Shown here: positions 39,901 to 49,931 of the stretch, one piece after another
Layout: each line of letters starts with the position of its first letter
Position numbering within the stretch: the first letter of the stretch is position 1
Assembly (NCBI RefSeq): GCF_003026395.1
Contig: NZ_PYOO01000012.1
Span: 1-64,000 of the forward strand
Length of the DNA stretch: 64,000 nucleotides
Reading direction: 5' to 3'
Source: Photobacterium iliopiscarium
GTDB taxonomy: Bacteria > Pseudomonadota > Gammaproteobacteria > Enterobacterales > Vibrionaceae
Position numbers and translations under genes: made by a program
The notes under the pieces: generated by a model
The model's input: only the letters and a program-made list of their open reading frames with translations
Databases searched by the model: none
What the model was told of the DNA's origin: nothing

Positions 39901-39915
39901 TCGTTATTTACAAAT

Positions 39916-39964
39916 AAGCCCGCCAGTGATTAATCTTATTGTTAATCATTGGCGGGCTTTTTTA
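39916..39964. terminator. terminator between uvrD and ggt
   Basis: AAGCCCGCCA-TGATTAA and TTAATCA-TGGCGGGCTT form a long imperfect stem ended by TTTTTTT on the plus strand; the left side has few A, so it serves mainly uvrD. Confidence 0.85.
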
Positions 39965-39969
39965 TGTGT

Positions 39970-41733
39970 TTATTGAGCGATGACCTTACCTTCGCGGCGC
40001 GGATCGGCCGCTCCAATTAACTGCTGAGGCGCAATACTGATCGCTTGAATACCTGAATTAAGATCTTTGACTGCGGTTTTATAACCTAATTGTTCAAACT
40101 TAGGTGCCCACGCTGTGGCTGAAGTATTTTGCTCAAGTTCAAAGGGACCAAAGCGATTATTGATGTTAGGTAAGCTAATGGCTTGCTGTAAATCCATCCC
40201 CCAATCAAGGTAAGCCACTAAGGTTTTGGCAATATAACCAATAATTTGACTGCCACCGGGCGATCCAATCGCTAATACGGGCTGATTATTGTGCATCACA
40301 ATCGTCGGTGCCATTGATGAACGCGGTCTTTTGCCCGGTTCAATTCGATTTGCAATGGGTTTGCCATCAATGTGGCTACGAAATGAAAAATCGGTTAATT
40401 CATTATTAAGTAAGAAGCCACCGACCATTAACCGTGAACCAAAACTGTTTTCAATGGTTGAGGTCATAGAGACCACGTTACCTTGGCGATCAACAATCGC
40501 AAAATGGGTAGTAGACGGTAATTCAATGGCTTCATCAGTCGTTTGAAGATTGGCATGATCCCATGGTGGTGATCCTGCTTCGACGTTGGTTAATTTTTTA
40601 TTGGTGGCTAATAATTGCGCCCGCTGATGAATGTAAGCCGGATCAAGTAAGCCTTTGGTTGGCATCGGTACATAGTCACTGTCTGCCATATAACGGCCGC
40701 GATCAGCAAACGCTAATCGAGATGCATCACCAATCAAGCGCCAGCTAGCAATATCATTAGCGCCCATTTTAGCTAATGGGAAATGATTGAGCATCGCCAT
40801 AATTTGGCCAAGGGTTAATGCGCCTGAGCTGGGTGGTCCCATGCCACAAATTTGATATTGGTGATAAGGGGCGCATATTGGAGCCCGTTGTTTAACTTTA
40901 TAACTGGCTAAATCAATGCTGCTGAGTACCCCAGGATTACCGATGGCATTTTGAACGGTATTAACTATCTCTCGTGCAATATCCCCTTGGTAAAATGCTT
41001 TTTGACCATAATCGGCAATTTTACGCAGGGTATCGGCATAAGGTTGATTAATTAATTTTTGGCCCGCTTGAATCGGTTTACCTTGGGCATCAAAAAAATA
41101 ATTTTTAGTGACAGGCCAGCGTTGTAAATGAGTGGCATCTTTCGCGACTAATGCGGCTAAACGAGGGCTCACAATAAAGCCATTTTTAGCCAGTTTGATG
41201 GCTGGTTGAAACAGTTTTTTCCAGTCTAATTGCCCGTATTGCTGGTGGCTATTCCACAATAATTTAATCGTACCGGGTGTACCAACAGAGCGGCCACCGA
41301 CAACGGCATCATAAAACGCTAAGGGTTGCCCATTTTTATCTTGAAATAGGCGTGGTGTTACCGCAAACGGTGCTGTTTCGCGTCCATCAAAGGTCGTCAT
41401 TTGGTGATTATCACTATCCCAATACACTAAAAACCCACCGCCACCAATGCCGGATGATTGCGGTTCAACCAAGCCTAAAACTAATTGGGTGGCGACCATA
41501 GCATCAACGGCATTCCCTCCCTGACGTAATATTGCTGCACCCGCTTCACTGGCATAGTGATTAGCACTGGTAATCATCCATTGTTTGCCTTGGACTAATT
41601 GTGAGGGTTGTTGAGCGACGCTAGTTTCAGGAATGATGGTATCACTGAGCTGTTGCGCGGAAACGGCAAAGATAGGAACTGCACAGCTACACATTGTAAT
41701 GAGACGTAATAGTGATGGCGTAATTTTGAGCAT
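39970..41733 (-). CDS. ggt: gamma-glutamyltransferase
   Basis: A periplasmic Ntn-hydrolase that breaks down glutathione and transfers its gamma-glutamyl group. The 587 residues start with a signal peptide (about 1-26, ending FAVSA). The proenzyme cuts itself before the nucleophile Thr in ELPSTTHFAIVDRQGNVV. Other family blocks are NHYASEAGAAILRQGGNAVDA, ESSGIGGGGF-like QSSGIGGGGFLVYWD, GPPSSGALTLGQ and SPGGSQIIGY. The ATG follows AAGGAT. It is a single gene with a long upstream gap. Confidence 0.96.
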   Translation of the reverse strand: MLKITPSLLRLITMCSCAVPIFAVSAQQLSDTIIPETSVAQQPSQLVQGKQWMITSANHYASEAGAAILRQGGNAVDAMVATQLVLGLVEPQSSGIGGGGFLVYWDSDNHQMTTFDGRETAPFAVTPRLFQDKNGQPLAFYDAVVGGRSVGTPGTIKLLWNSHQQYGQLDWKKLFQPAIKLAKNGFIVSPRLAALVAKDATHLQRWPVTKNYFFDAQGKPIQAGQKLINQPYADTLRKIADYGQKAFYQGDIAREIVNTVQNAIGNPGVLSSIDLASYKVKQRAPICAPYHQYQICGMGPPSSGALTLGQIMAMLNHFPLAKMGANDIASWRLIGDASRLAFADRGRYMADSDYVPMPTKGLLDPAYIHQRAQLLATNKKLTNVEAGSPPWDHANLQTTDEAIELPSTTHFAIVDRQGNVVSMTSTIENSFGSRLMVGGFLLNNELTDFSFRSHIDGKPIANRIEPGKRPRSSMAPTIVMHNNQPVLAIGSPGGSQIIGYIAKTLVAYLDWGMDLQQAISLPNINNRFGPFELEQNTSATAWAPKFEQLGYKTAVKDLNSGIQAISIAPQQLIGAADPRREGKVIAQ

Positions 41734-42311
41734 AACAGATCCTTGTAATCAGCAACGCAAAAGAGGGGGGACGCTATGTAGTCTTTTAATGTGATTAATG
41801 ATGGCAGAAAAAACCCCGTATATCTCATTATTTTTAAGGAATATCGCGAATATTATTTACTCAATATGTTGGTTTTAATTAATTAGAGCGCTAATAAAGA
41901 GATTAACGGAGTAAATAACAATAATAACATGAGCTCTCAACGTTTCAGGTTGAGGTTAATGTAATGATTGTTGAATAACTAACCAATGAAAAAAAAGAGA
42001 GTATTTGATAGGTTATCATTTATTTTTCTTATTAATTATCTAGTTAATTGTTTTTTGGGGAATGGAGAACGTAATAACCAGCAAAGGTATTACATTAAAA
42101 TGGATAAATTAAACAATAACTAGAAATTGCAGCTGAAAACGGTATTGATAACGGTTAGTACGATACGATGTATTACCGCATAAGGTGGCTGATCATGGCT
42201 AAGGTATGTGTTTTTGGTATCAGAAGAATCAATGCGTAAACGAGGAGCTGACTCGCATCTAATGCTCATTTAGGTATAGAATGGCTGCCCTGTTTAGCGA
42301 AGAGTCTTACC
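41734..42311. other. AT-rich intergenic region between ggt and recQ
   Basis: 578 bases between divergent genes. A frame of 45 codons at 41986-42123 starts MKKKR and has a hydrophobic patch but no good ribosome site, so it is not called. I see no tRNA, repeat or strong terminator. It should contain both promoters. Confidence 0.5.
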
Positions 42312-44156
42312 ATGTCAGCTGTTGCTCCTTTGTCCGTATTGCCATCATTATTATCCAGCCAAGAAATTTTGCAGGATGTATTTGGCTATCAAGAATTTAG
42401 GCAAGGTCAACAAGCCGTGATTGATGCGATCACGGCAGGTAATGATTGTTTGGTGATTATGCCTACGGGGGGCGGGAAATCATTGTGTTACCAAATTCCA
42501 GCGTTAATGATGCCGGGATTAACCTTGGTGATCTCACCGCTTATTTCGCTAATGAAAGATCAAGTCGACCAATTAAATGCCAATGGTGTTAGTGCTGGCT
42601 GTATTCATTCAGCGATGTCACGTGAAGAGATTCAAGCGACGTTTGATGCGATGCAAACTGGCGAGTTACGGTTAGTTTATGCTTCGCCTGAACGGGTGCT
42701 AATGCGTGATTTTATTGAACGGTTGCAGCAACTTGATTTAGCGATGGTTGCTGTCGATGAGGCTCACTGTGTTTCTCAATGGGGACATGATTTTCGACCA
42801 GAATATGCGGCATTAGGGCTACTGAAACAGCAATTTTCACCGTTGCCCGTGATGGCGTTAACGGCGACGGCTGATGACGCAACACGACAAGACATTATTA
42901 GTCGGTTGGGGTTAACCGATCCTCATTGTTATTTAGGCAGTTTTGATCGACCTAATATTCGCTACACCCTATGGGAAAAACATAAACCGTTAACACAATT
43001 AAGCCGCTATTTGGCGACGGTGCGCGGTCAGTGCGGGATTATTTATTGTAATAGCCGCAAGAAAGTGGAACAGATCAGCGAAAAATTGTGTGAAAGTGGT
43101 ATTCGAGCGGCGGCGTATCATGCTGGCATGGAGTATCAACAACGCAGCGCTGTTCAAGAGGCTTTTCAGCGGGATGATATTCATGTGGTCGTCGCGACGG
43201 TAGCATTTGGAATGGGGATCAATAAACCCAATGTGCGGTTTGTGGTTCATTTTGATATTCCACGTAATATTGAATCCTATTATCAAGAAACCGGACGTGC
43301 TGGACGAGATGGTTTGCCCGCAGAAGCGTTATTACTTTATGACCCAGCTGATTTAGCGTGGTTACGCCGTTGTGTTGATGAAAAACCTCATGATGCACAG
43401 CGTGATGTTGAATTGCATAAACTGCATGCTATGGGTGCATTTGCTCAAGCGCAAAGTTGTCGTCGCCAAGTGTTATTACATTATTTTGGTGAAGATCAAC
43501 GTCAACCGTGTGGGAACTGCGATGTGTGCCTTGATCCCCCGCAACAATTTGATGCCGTTGAAGCCGCTCAAAAAGCCTTATCGTGTGTATACCGTGTGAA
43601 TCAGAATTTTGGTCTTACATATGTTATTGATGTTTTACGTGGAATGCAGAATCAACGTATTCGTGAATACGGCCATGATAAATTAACCACCTATGGTATT
43701 GGGCGTGAATATAGCCATGAATATTGGGTCAGTATTTTACGCCAATTGATTCATCGTGGATTCTTAACCCAAAATATTAGCCGTAATTCAGTATTGCAAC
43801 TTACAGAGCAAGCACGACCATTATTACGCGCCGAAATGGCGTTATCATTGGCGGTTCCTCGGCTTGATACTGCTGCTCGCAGCAGTAAAGTGGATCGAAT
43901 GGCTAATCGTCAGTATGACAAAAAATTATTTGCGAAGTTACGTAAGCTACGTAAAGCGATTGCTGATGACGATGATATTCCACCGTATGTGGTCTTTAAT
44001 GACGCTAGTTTGATGGAAATGGCGGAGCGCTTACCAAGTTCAAAAGGTGAGTTTTTGGCGATAAATGGGGTAGGTCAGCGTAAGTTAGAAAAATTTGGGG
44101 TGGTATTTTTGCAATTGATTGGCGATCATTTAATGGCGGCCGATGAGCATAATTAG
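42312..44156 (+). CDS. recQ: ATP-dependent DNA helicase RecQ
   Basis: A 614-residue SF2 helicase of the RecF pathway. Helicase motifs seen are the Walker A VIMPTGGGKSLCYQIPA, DEAH in MVAVDEAHCVSQWGHDFRPEY, LTATAD, and VATVAFGMGINKPNVRFV with YYQETGRAGRDGLP. The RecQ zinc site is formed by SCRRQ plus CGNCDVC. Winged-helix and HRDC domains follow, the latter starting near LFAKLRKLRKAIADDDD. A short DUF gene starts 9 bases after its stop. Confidence 0.97.
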   Translation: MSAVAPLSVLPSLLSSQEILQDVFGYQEFRQGQQAVIDAITAGNDCLVIMPTGGGKSLCYQIPALMMPGLTLVISPLISLMKDQVDQLNANGVSAGCIHSAMSREEIQATFDAMQTGELRLVYASPERVLMRDFIERLQQLDLAMVAVDEAHCVSQWGHDFRPEYAALGLLKQQFSPLPVMALTATADDATRQDIISRLGLTDPHCYLGSFDRPNIRYTLWEKHKPLTQLSRYLATVRGQCGIIYCNSRKKVEQISEKLCESGIRAAAYHAGMEYQQRSAVQEAFQRDDIHVVVATVAFGMGINKPNVRFVVHFDIPRNIESYYQETGRAGRDGLPAEALLLYDPADLAWLRRCVDEKPHDAQRDVELHKLHAMGAFAQAQSCRRQVLLHYFGEDQRQPCGNCDVCLDPPQQFDAVEAAQKALSCVYRVNQNFGLTYVIDVLRGMQNQRIREYGHDKLTTYGIGREYSHEYWVSILRQLIHRGFLTQNISRNSVLQLTEQARPLLRAEMALSLAVPRLDTAARSSKVDRMANRQYDKKLFAKLRKLRKAIADDDDIPPYVVFNDASLMEMAERLPSSKGEFLAINGVGQRKLEKFGVVFLQLIGDHLMAADEHN

Positions 44157-44165
44157 CGGTAATAC

Positions 44166-44468
44166 ATGATGGATAATGATGTTAATTGGCTTCAAATAAA
44201 CCTTGAACAGGGAACGTTAATTGTTACCCCCGCAGTGTTTGAATTTGATGATTTTGCTGTGGTTGCAATGGCATTATTACAGCGTTTAGATGCAACCTTG
44301 GTTGAACAAGAGCAAAGTGCTGACCTTCAACAGTGGCTAATTGACTTTGAAGGGTGTCAGTTATTACTTAAAGCTGAATATTACACCGCGTCGATGTGGC
44401 TGGAGTTACTGACCTTGAATGACATTGAGCCTTTAATTTTTATTCAACAGTTATTGTCTTACTACTAG
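44166..44468 (+). CDS. small protein downstream of recQ (DUF3630-like)
   Basis: A 100-residue acidic protein with no signal peptide or membrane segment. I recall DUF3630 proteins of this length after recQ in Vibrio, and the pattern WLIDFEGCQLLLKAEYYTASMWLE fits that memory, but the family cannot be verified here. The function is unknown. It begins 9 bases after recQ, so it is probably co-transcribed. The start may be either of two consecutive ATG codons (44166 or 44169). Confidence 0.75.
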   Translation: MMDNDVNWLQINLEQGTLIVTPAVFEFDDFAVVAMALLQRLDATLVEQEQSADLQQWLIDFEGCQLLLKAEYYTASMWLELLTLNDIEPLIFIQQLLSYY

Positions 44469-44537
44469 GCAAATAAATGCTGTGCTGTATAATCGCCGCC
44501 CTGGTGTTGCTGGTGGTTATCGCTGGCAATGAAAATG

Positions 44538-44568
44538 TTTGGGTTCCCTCCCCCCAATGACAAAAAGG
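44538..44568 (+). promoter_or_regulatory. preQ1-I riboswitch before yhhQ
   Basis: TTGGG (44539-44543) pairs with CCCAA (44553-44557) around the loop TTCCCTCCC, followed by TGACAAAAAGG. The loop CCT (44547-44549) can pair with AGG (44566-44568) to form the H-type pseudoknot of the small preQ1-I class, with the A-rich strand between them. AAGG is also the ribosome site for the ATG at 44575. Ligand binding would therefore hide it and switch off translation. The next gene is a queuosine-precursor transporter, which fits. Confidence 0.82.
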
Positions 44569-44574
44569 TCTTTC

Positions 44575-45312
44575 ATGACTGCTTTATTCAAATCCAACGC
44601 AACAACAGCTAATACAGCTACATTCAATGTAACAACGACTGTTTTTTCGGCAGCTCAACAGCACAAGGCTTTATCATATTTGGTCGCGTTTCATTTAGTA
44701 GTGATCGCATCAAGTAATTATCTCGTTCAACTCCCGTTTACTATTTTTGGTTATCACACCACTTGGGGGGCATTTACCTTTCCGTTTATTTTTTTAGCAA
44801 CAGATCTAACGGTACGTATTTTTGGTGCCGGAATGGCTCGTAAAATTATTTGGCGAGTAATGGCTCCGGCTCTTATTGTGTCGTATGTGTTGTCAGTCCT
44901 ATTCTTTCAAGGTCAATATCAAGGCTTTGCTCATTTGGCCGAATTCAATCTTTTTGTTGCCCGTATTGCGATCGCGAGTTTTATGGCGTACCTATTGGGA
45001 CAAATATTGGATGTATCGGTGTTTAATCGCCTACGTCAAATGAAGCAATGGTGGATTGCGCCAACAGCATCGACCATTATTGGTAATGCACTTGATACGA
45101 CTGCCTTTTTTAGTATTGCGTTTTATCACAGCCCTGACGCTTTTATGGCACAAAATTGGACTGAAATTGCGCTGGTGGATTACAGCTTTAAATTAATTAT
45201 TAGTTTGGGTTTATTTGTACCTTTATATGGGGTGTTGCTTAACTATTTAATTAATAAGCTAACCACATTAAAGCAATCATCACTTTCTGACACGGCAAGC
45301 GTGATTAAATAA
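44575..45312 (+). CDS. yhhQ: queuosine precursor transporter YhhQ
   Basis: A 245-residue inner-membrane protein with about six hydrophobic segments, of the VUT/COG1738 family that takes up preQ0 and preQ1 for tRNA queuosine. Family features include SNYLVQLPF, the charged FLATDLTVRIFGAGMARKIIW and a segment near STIIGNALDTTAFFSIAF. The start at 44575 is set by the AAGG of the preQ1 element six bases upstream; a longer frame starts inside the riboswitch and is rejected. Confidence 0.93.
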   Translation: MTALFKSNATTANTATFNVTTTVFSAAQQHKALSYLVAFHLVVIASSNYLVQLPFTIFGYHTTWGAFTFPFIFLATDLTVRIFGAGMARKIIWRVMAPALIVSYVLSVLFFQGQYQGFAHLAEFNLFVARIAIASFMAYLLGQILDVSVFNRLRQMKQWWIAPTASTIIGNALDTTAFFSIAFYHSPDAFMAQNWTEIALVDYSFKLIISLGLFVPLYGVLLNYLINKLTTLKQSSLSDTASVIK

Positions 45313-45380
45313 GAGATAATACTTTTTTGTTGAGGTAGGTTATACAGTGGCTCTAAGTGGGAATTAATCTCAATTAGATA

Positions 45381-45410
45381 TTGCATTTTAGTTGAGAATG
45401 GTTATTATTA
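45381..45410 (+). promoter_or_regulatory. ryhB promoter with Fur-box-like sequence
   Basis: TTGCAT (45381-45386) and TATTAT (45403-45408), 16 bases apart, look like -35 and -10 boxes. Between and over the -10, TGAGAATGGTTATTATTA resembles a Fur box (GATAATGATAATCATTATC, partial match). Repression by Fur-iron is the rule for ryhB. Confidence 0.55.
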
Positions 45411-45414
45411 GCAT

Positions 45415-45578
45415 GCTTTCAAACAACAGAGAAACCCCTTTTTCTGATGCTTGAGGCACGACATTGCTCACATTGCTTCCAGTGTACTTCAGCTTGGTAA
45501 TGGTGCTTAGTGTAGGGCTAAAAACCGATTACTACTTTTGCTGAGCGACGCATCACACAGTGCGTCGCTTTTTCTTTT
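45415..45578 (+). ncRNA. ryhB: RyhB small RNA
   Basis: The block GCACGACATTGCTCACATTG, continuing TTCCAG (45456-45481), is the conserved target-pairing core of RyhB. A strong terminator closes the gene: AGCGACGCA and TGCGTCGCT pair, followed by TTTTCTTTTTT. RyhB is made when iron is short and with Hfq silences mRNAs of iron-rich proteins. The length of about 165 bases is longer than the 90 bases in E. coli and nearer the Vibrio forms. The 5' end is estimated from the -10 box. Confidence 0.9.
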
Positions 45579-45605
45579 TTAAGCGTTTACTGTTTATTAT
45601 GCCGT

Positions 45606-46256
45606 TTATGCTAATTTTATTAGCTCTCGTACCAGTTTATTGATTCCTGTTGCCGCTTCACTAATGTTGGTTGCCAACATATAAGCCGGTGTGGTTAATA
45701 GACGTCGTTTCTGATCCAACACAAAATCATCAACAGGGCACTGAATATGCTCACCTCCCATGGTATTAAATGCAGCAGCAGTGTCAGGATCATTACCGAT
45801 CGTGGCTTTTGCGCCGGGACCATAGATCTGCGGGATCAAGGTTGGCGCAATACATAAATAACCCGCAGGTTTATTGGCTTGAGCAAACGCTTGGCAGGCT
45901 TGTTTAACGTCTTCGTTGATCTGACATGCGCTGCCATGGAGTGCAAAATCAGATAAATTGTTGGCGGCACCAAATCCACCGGGTACTAACAAGGCGTCAT
46001 AGTCATTAATATTCAAGGTGGCGACATCAAAAATATTGCCGCGTGCAATTCGTGCTGATTCGACTAAAACATTACGGGTTTCATGACTGACTTCACCAGT
46101 AAGGTGATTAATAACCTGATATTGATCGATGTTGGGAGCAAAACAGTGCCAGCTTGCCCCTTGTTGCTCGATGGCTAATAAAGCCAATACTGCTTCATGG
46201 ATCTCGGTTCCATCAAATACCCCTGAACCGCTTAAAATTACCGCAATTTTCTTCAT
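45606..46256 (-). CDS. elbB: glyoxalase/DJ-1-type protein ElbB
   Basis: A 216-residue class I glutamine-amidotransferase-fold protein matching E. coli ElbB, for which a glyoxalase activity is reported. The start KKIAVILSGSGVFDGTEIHEAVL, VPGGFGAANNLSDFA and the nucleophile region YLCIAPTLIPQIYG with Cys are seen, then CPVDDFVLD and TTPAYMLATNISEAATGI. It converges with the ryhB terminator. Older names tie it to isoprenoid synthesis, but that link is weak. Confidence 0.93.
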   Translation of the reverse strand: MKKIAVILSGSGVFDGTEIHEAVLALLAIEQQGASWHCFAPNIDQYQVINHLTGEVSHETRNVLVESARIARGNIFDVATLNINDYDALLVPGGFGAANNLSDFALHGSACQINEDVKQACQAFAQANKPAGYLCIAPTLIPQIYGPGAKATIGNDPDTAAAFNTMGGEHIQCPVDDFVLDQKRRLLTTPAYMLATNISEAATGINKLVRELIKLA

Positions 46257-46632
46257 AATGGCATCCTAACTAATCAAATAGACTTATATTGTTGTTATTA
46301 TTGGCTTGGTTAAGATTATCTAGCTAAGGTTGTCCACAATCAATGATCAATATGGGATCGAGGATCTAATTTAAGCTTTCTTATTAAGTATATGAAAATA
46401 AATACAATCATGAGTAATTTTTATTTTCAGATAAAAAACGATCAACTGGCGTAAATTAAATACTAACAAAGTTATCCACAGAAAATGGATGAATAACACA
46501 AAACAGCAGTTAACAGTTGCGGTTGAGCATGGCATTCTAGTAAATATTGCATTTTTTCTGTGGTGTAGGGATAAAATTGGTCGATAATAGACCTAACCTG
46601 AACTACTTTCGCTCGGATATAAGAATAACCTT
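46257..46632. promoter_or_regulatory. polA upstream region with DnaA boxes
   Basis: 376 bases without a gene between elbB and polA. TTATCCACA at 46472-46480 is a perfect DnaA box and TTGTCCACA at 46330-46338 a near match. AT-rich stretches follow. The polA promoter must be here; no further signal was recognised. Confidence 0.45.
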
Positions 46633-49404
46633 ATGGCTACGATTCCTGAAAATCCATTGATCCTTATCGATGGATCCTCTTACCTTTATCGCGCTTACCA
46701 TGCCGCCCCTAATTTCACTAATTCAGATGGTGAACCAACAGGTGCAATTTATGGTGTGGTTAATATGTTACGCAGCATGTTACGTCAGTTCTCAACTGAT
46801 CGTTTTGCGGTTATCTTTGATGCTAAAGGTAAGACATTCCGTGATGATATCTACCCTGAATATAAAGCTAACCGCCCACCGATGCCGGAGGATCTTCGTG
46901 GCCAGATTGAACCATTACATGCAGTGATCAAAGCGATGGGATTACCGTTGATCGCGATCTCTGGCGTTGAAGCGGATGATGTGATCGGTACGCTAGCAAC
47001 ACAGGCCTCTAAGCTAGGAATCCCGGTATTGATCAGTACTGGCGATAAAGATATGGCGCAGTTGGTTGATCAACATATTACTTTGATCAATACCATGACG
47101 GATGTGGTGATGGATGCCGCTGGCGTTAAGGAAAAATTTGGTGTTGGCCCTGAGTTTATTATCGATTACTTAGCGTTAATGGGGGATAAGGCTGATAACA
47201 TTCCTGGCGTTCCTGGTGTTGGTGAAAAAACGGCGACAGCGTTATTGCAAGGTCTTGGTGGCTTAGATACTTTGTATGCCAATCTTGATGATATTGCAGC
47301 GCTAGGCTTTCGTGGCTCAAAAACCATGGCTAAAAAGCTGATTGATAATAAAGAAGCGGCTTATATGTCTTATAAGTTAGCGACGATCAAGCTTGATGTT
47401 GAATTAGAACTTGCCCCTGAACAATTATGTAAAGGTGTACCAGACATTGATGCACTAACTGAATTGTTTGGTAAATTACAGTTCCGTCGCTGGCTAACCG
47501 AAATGTTGGATGGCAGTGATGGCCGCATTGTTGCTGATGAAAGTGCAGCAACTGCGCCAACTGAACCTAAAATCATTGCGCCAACGATTGATCGTAGTGG
47601 TTATGAAACCGTCCTTGATGAAGCAAGTTTTAATCATTGGTTAACCCAGCTAAAAAATGCCGATGTATTTGCATTTGATACTGAAACTGATGGTCTTGAT
47701 TACATGACCGCTAATTTAATTGGGGTGTCATTTGCGGTTGAAGAAGGCAAAGCGGCGTATGTGCCTGTTGCTCATGATTATCTTGATGCGCCAGCGCAAC
47801 TTGATCGTGATTGGGTCTTAGCACAATTAAAACCATTATTAGAAGATAAAAATTTAGCTAAAGTGGGTCAAAATTTAAAATTTGATGCCAGCATTGTTGC
47901 ACGCTATGACATTGATATGCAGGGTATTAAATTTGATACCATGCTTGAATCTTATGTTTATAACAGCGTTGTTGGTCGCCATGATATGGACAGCTTAGCG
48001 CTACGTTATCTTGAGCATAAAAATATCAGTTTTGAAGAGATTGCCGGTAAAGGTAAGAAACAATTAACCTTTAATCAAATCGATCTTGAGCAAGCAGGAC
48101 CGTATGCTGCTGAAGATGCTGATATTACGCTACGTCTTCATCATGCGTTATATCCAAAAGTTGTAGCAGATGAAAAGCTGAATAAAGTATTTGAAACAAT
48201 TGAAATGCCGTTAGTGCCAGTATTATCTCGCATGGAACGTACCGGTGTTTACATTGATTCTGCTTTGTTAGGGGCGCAATCGATCGAATTAGCACAGCGA
48301 TTAGATGAAATAGAAAAACTGGCTTATGAATTAGCGGGTGAAGAATTTAATTTAAGTTCACCAAAGCAATTACAAGCGATTCTATTTGAAAAAATGGGAT
48401 TACCGGTTATTAAAAAAACTCCTTCAGGTACGCCTTCAACGAATGAAGAAGTACTACAAGAGTTGGCGTTAGATTATCCATTACCTAAATTGTTATTAGA
48501 ATACCGTGGCTTAGCGAAATTAAAATCCACTTATACTGATAAGTTACCTAAAATGGTGAATGCAGTAACAGGCCGTGTTCATACTTCTTATCATCAATCT
48601 GGAACGGTGACGGGGCGTCTATCATCAAGCGAGCCTAACCTACAAAATATTCCAGTTCGTAATCAAGAAGGGCGTCGTATTCGCCAAGCATTTGTTGCTA
48701 AACCGGGTTATAAAATTCTGGCAGTCGATTACTCTCAAATTGAATTGCGTATTATGGCGCATCTTTCGGGTGACCAAGCGCTGCTGGATGCATTCCGAGA
48801 TGGTAAAGATATTCACGCTGCAACCGCCGCTGAAATTTTAGGGTTAGCGATTGATGATGTGAGTACTGAGCAACGTCGACGCGCGAAAGCCATTAACTTT
48901 GGTTTAATTTACGGCATGAGTGCATTTGGTTTAGCCAAGCAACTTGATATGGGTCGTAATGAAGCACAAGACTATATGAATGTGTATTTTGAACGCTACC
49001 CCGGCGTTTTAGAATACATGGAAAGTACCCGTAATAGTGCTGCTGAACTTGGTTATGTTGAAACCTTATTTGGTCGTCGTTTGTATCTTCCTGATATTAA
49101 AGCGCGTAATGGTTTACGTCGAAAAGCGGCTGAACGAGCAGCAATCAATGCTCCAATGCAAGGTACAGCTGCTGATATTATTAAATTTGCCATGATTGCC
49201 GTTGATGAATGGGTACAACAGCAACCACAAGGGCAAGTTAGTTTGTTAATGCAAGTACACGATGAATTGGTGTTTGAAGTAGAAGCTTCAGTATTAGACA
49301 GCGTTACCGCTAAAGTACGTGAGTTAATGGAGCAAGCGGCAACGTTAGCCGTGCCATTAATTGCCGATACTGGTTGCGGTGATAACTGGGATCAAGCCCA
49401 CTAA
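46633..49404 (+). CDS. polA: DNA polymerase I
   Basis: A 923-residue family A polymerase that removes RNA primers and fills gaps. The 5' nuclease domain (about 1-290) has [16 protein letters not shown] and [11 protein letters not shown]; the 3'-5' proofreading domain keeps its catalytic Asp and Glu in [11 protein letters not shown]; the polymerase has motif [18 protein letters not shown], motif [21 protein letters not shown] and motif [14 protein letters not shown]. All active-site residues are present. Spot 42 lies 163 bases downstream, as in relatives. Confidence 0.98.
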   Translation: MATIPENPLILIDGSSYLYRAYHAAPNFTNSDGEPTGAIYGVVNMLRSMLRQFSTDRFAVIFDAKGKTFRDDIYPEYKANRPPMPEDLRGQIEPLHAVIKAMGLPLIAISGVEADDVIGTLATQASKLGIPVLISTGDKDMAQLVDQHITLINTMTDVVMDAAGVKEKFGVGPEFIIDYLALMGDKADNIPGVPGVGEKTATALLQGLGGLDTLYANLDDIAALGFRGSKTMAKKLIDNKEAAYMSYKLATIKLDVELELAPEQLCKGVPDIDALTELFGKLQFRRWLTEMLDGSDGRIVADESAATAPTEPKIIAPTIDRSGYETVLDEASFNHWLTQLKNADVFAFDTETDGLDYMTANLIGVSFAVEEGKAAYVPVAHDYLDAPAQLDRDWVLAQLKPLLEDKNLAKVGQNLKFDASIVARYDIDMQGIKFDTMLESYVYNSVVGRHDMDSLALRYLEHKNISFEEIAGKGKKQLTFNQIDLEQAGPYAAEDADITLRLHHALYPKVVADEKLNKVFETIEMPLVPVLSRMERTGVYIDSALLGAQSIELAQRLDEIEKLAYELAGEEFNLSSPKQLQAILFEKMGLPVIKKTPSGTPSTNEEVLQELALDYPLPKLLLEYRGLAKLKSTYTDKLPKMVNAVTGRVHTSYHQSGTVTGRLSSSEPNLQNIPVRNQEGRRIRQAFVAKPGYKILAVDYSQIELRIMAHLSGDQALLDAFRDGKDIHAATAAEILGLAIDDVSTEQRRRAKAINFGLIYGMSAFGLAKQLDMGRNEAQDYMNVYFERYPGVLEYMESTRNSAAELGYVETLFGRRLYLPDIKARNGLRRKAAERAAINAPMQGTAADIIKFAMIAVDEWVQQQPQGQVSLLMQVHDELVFEVEASVLDSVTAKVRELMEQAATLAVPLIADTGCGDNWDQAH

Positions 49405-49434
49405 TTAATACTGTTATTTCTTGATCAAAAAATG

Positions 49435-49464
49435 ATAGCTGATCGTAAGATTAGCTATTTTTTT
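49435..49464 (+). terminator. terminator after polA
   Basis: ATAGCT and AGCTAT pair over a 12-base loop and a run of T follows. The stem is short; it precedes the Spot 42 promoter. Confidence 0.6.
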
Positions 49465-49566
49465 GTTAAAATTAAGAACGAATATGTAAAAATTACTTAC
49501 AATATTATGAAAAAAAACTACAACAAAGACTTCCAAAAACTGAGCAATTGATATACAGTTGATGAC

Positions 49567-49674
49567 GTAGGGTACAGAGGTAAGATGTTCTATCTTTCAG
49601 ACCTTTTGTTTCACGTTATTGGATTTGGCTGATTCAGCTGCCCCAGTCTATTTATTGGACTGGGGCGTTTTTTA
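49567..49674 (+). ncRNA. spf: Spot 42 RNA
   Basis: GTAGGGTACAGAGGTAAGAT followed by GTTCTATCTTTCAGACC is nearly identical to E. coli Spot 42. GGATTTGGCTGA is also kept, and the terminator pairs CCCCAGTC with GACTGGGG before TTTTTT. Spot 42 with Hfq silences genes for use of secondary carbon sources, and is itself repressed by cAMP-CRP. TATACA at 49552-49557 is a likely -10 box. Its place between polA and engB is conserved. Confidence 0.96.
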
Positions 49675-49931
49675 TGGTGCCAACATCAAATTTATCTGCG
49701 CTATAGCGATATTCTCGCATTAATTTCCTTTTTTATTATTTCTATCTTCGATGTTTGTCGCGGCTTATTTGTGTTTGTTTTTCACGCTAAAGTAACAATA
49801 TTGCTGCTTTTTTATGATAAGTCTCACTTATTTTTGGTTGGTTGATCTATTTTCGAGGCTGATTTGTATTTGTTAGCATATTTTTTAGAGTAAATACTTT
49901 AAATTTAAAATTGGCAGGCTATAATGATTAC

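Noticed and set aside
41986..42123. 45-codon frame starting MKKKR between ggt and recQ
   Set aside because: Weak ribosome context, AT-rich low-complexity product; looks like chance.
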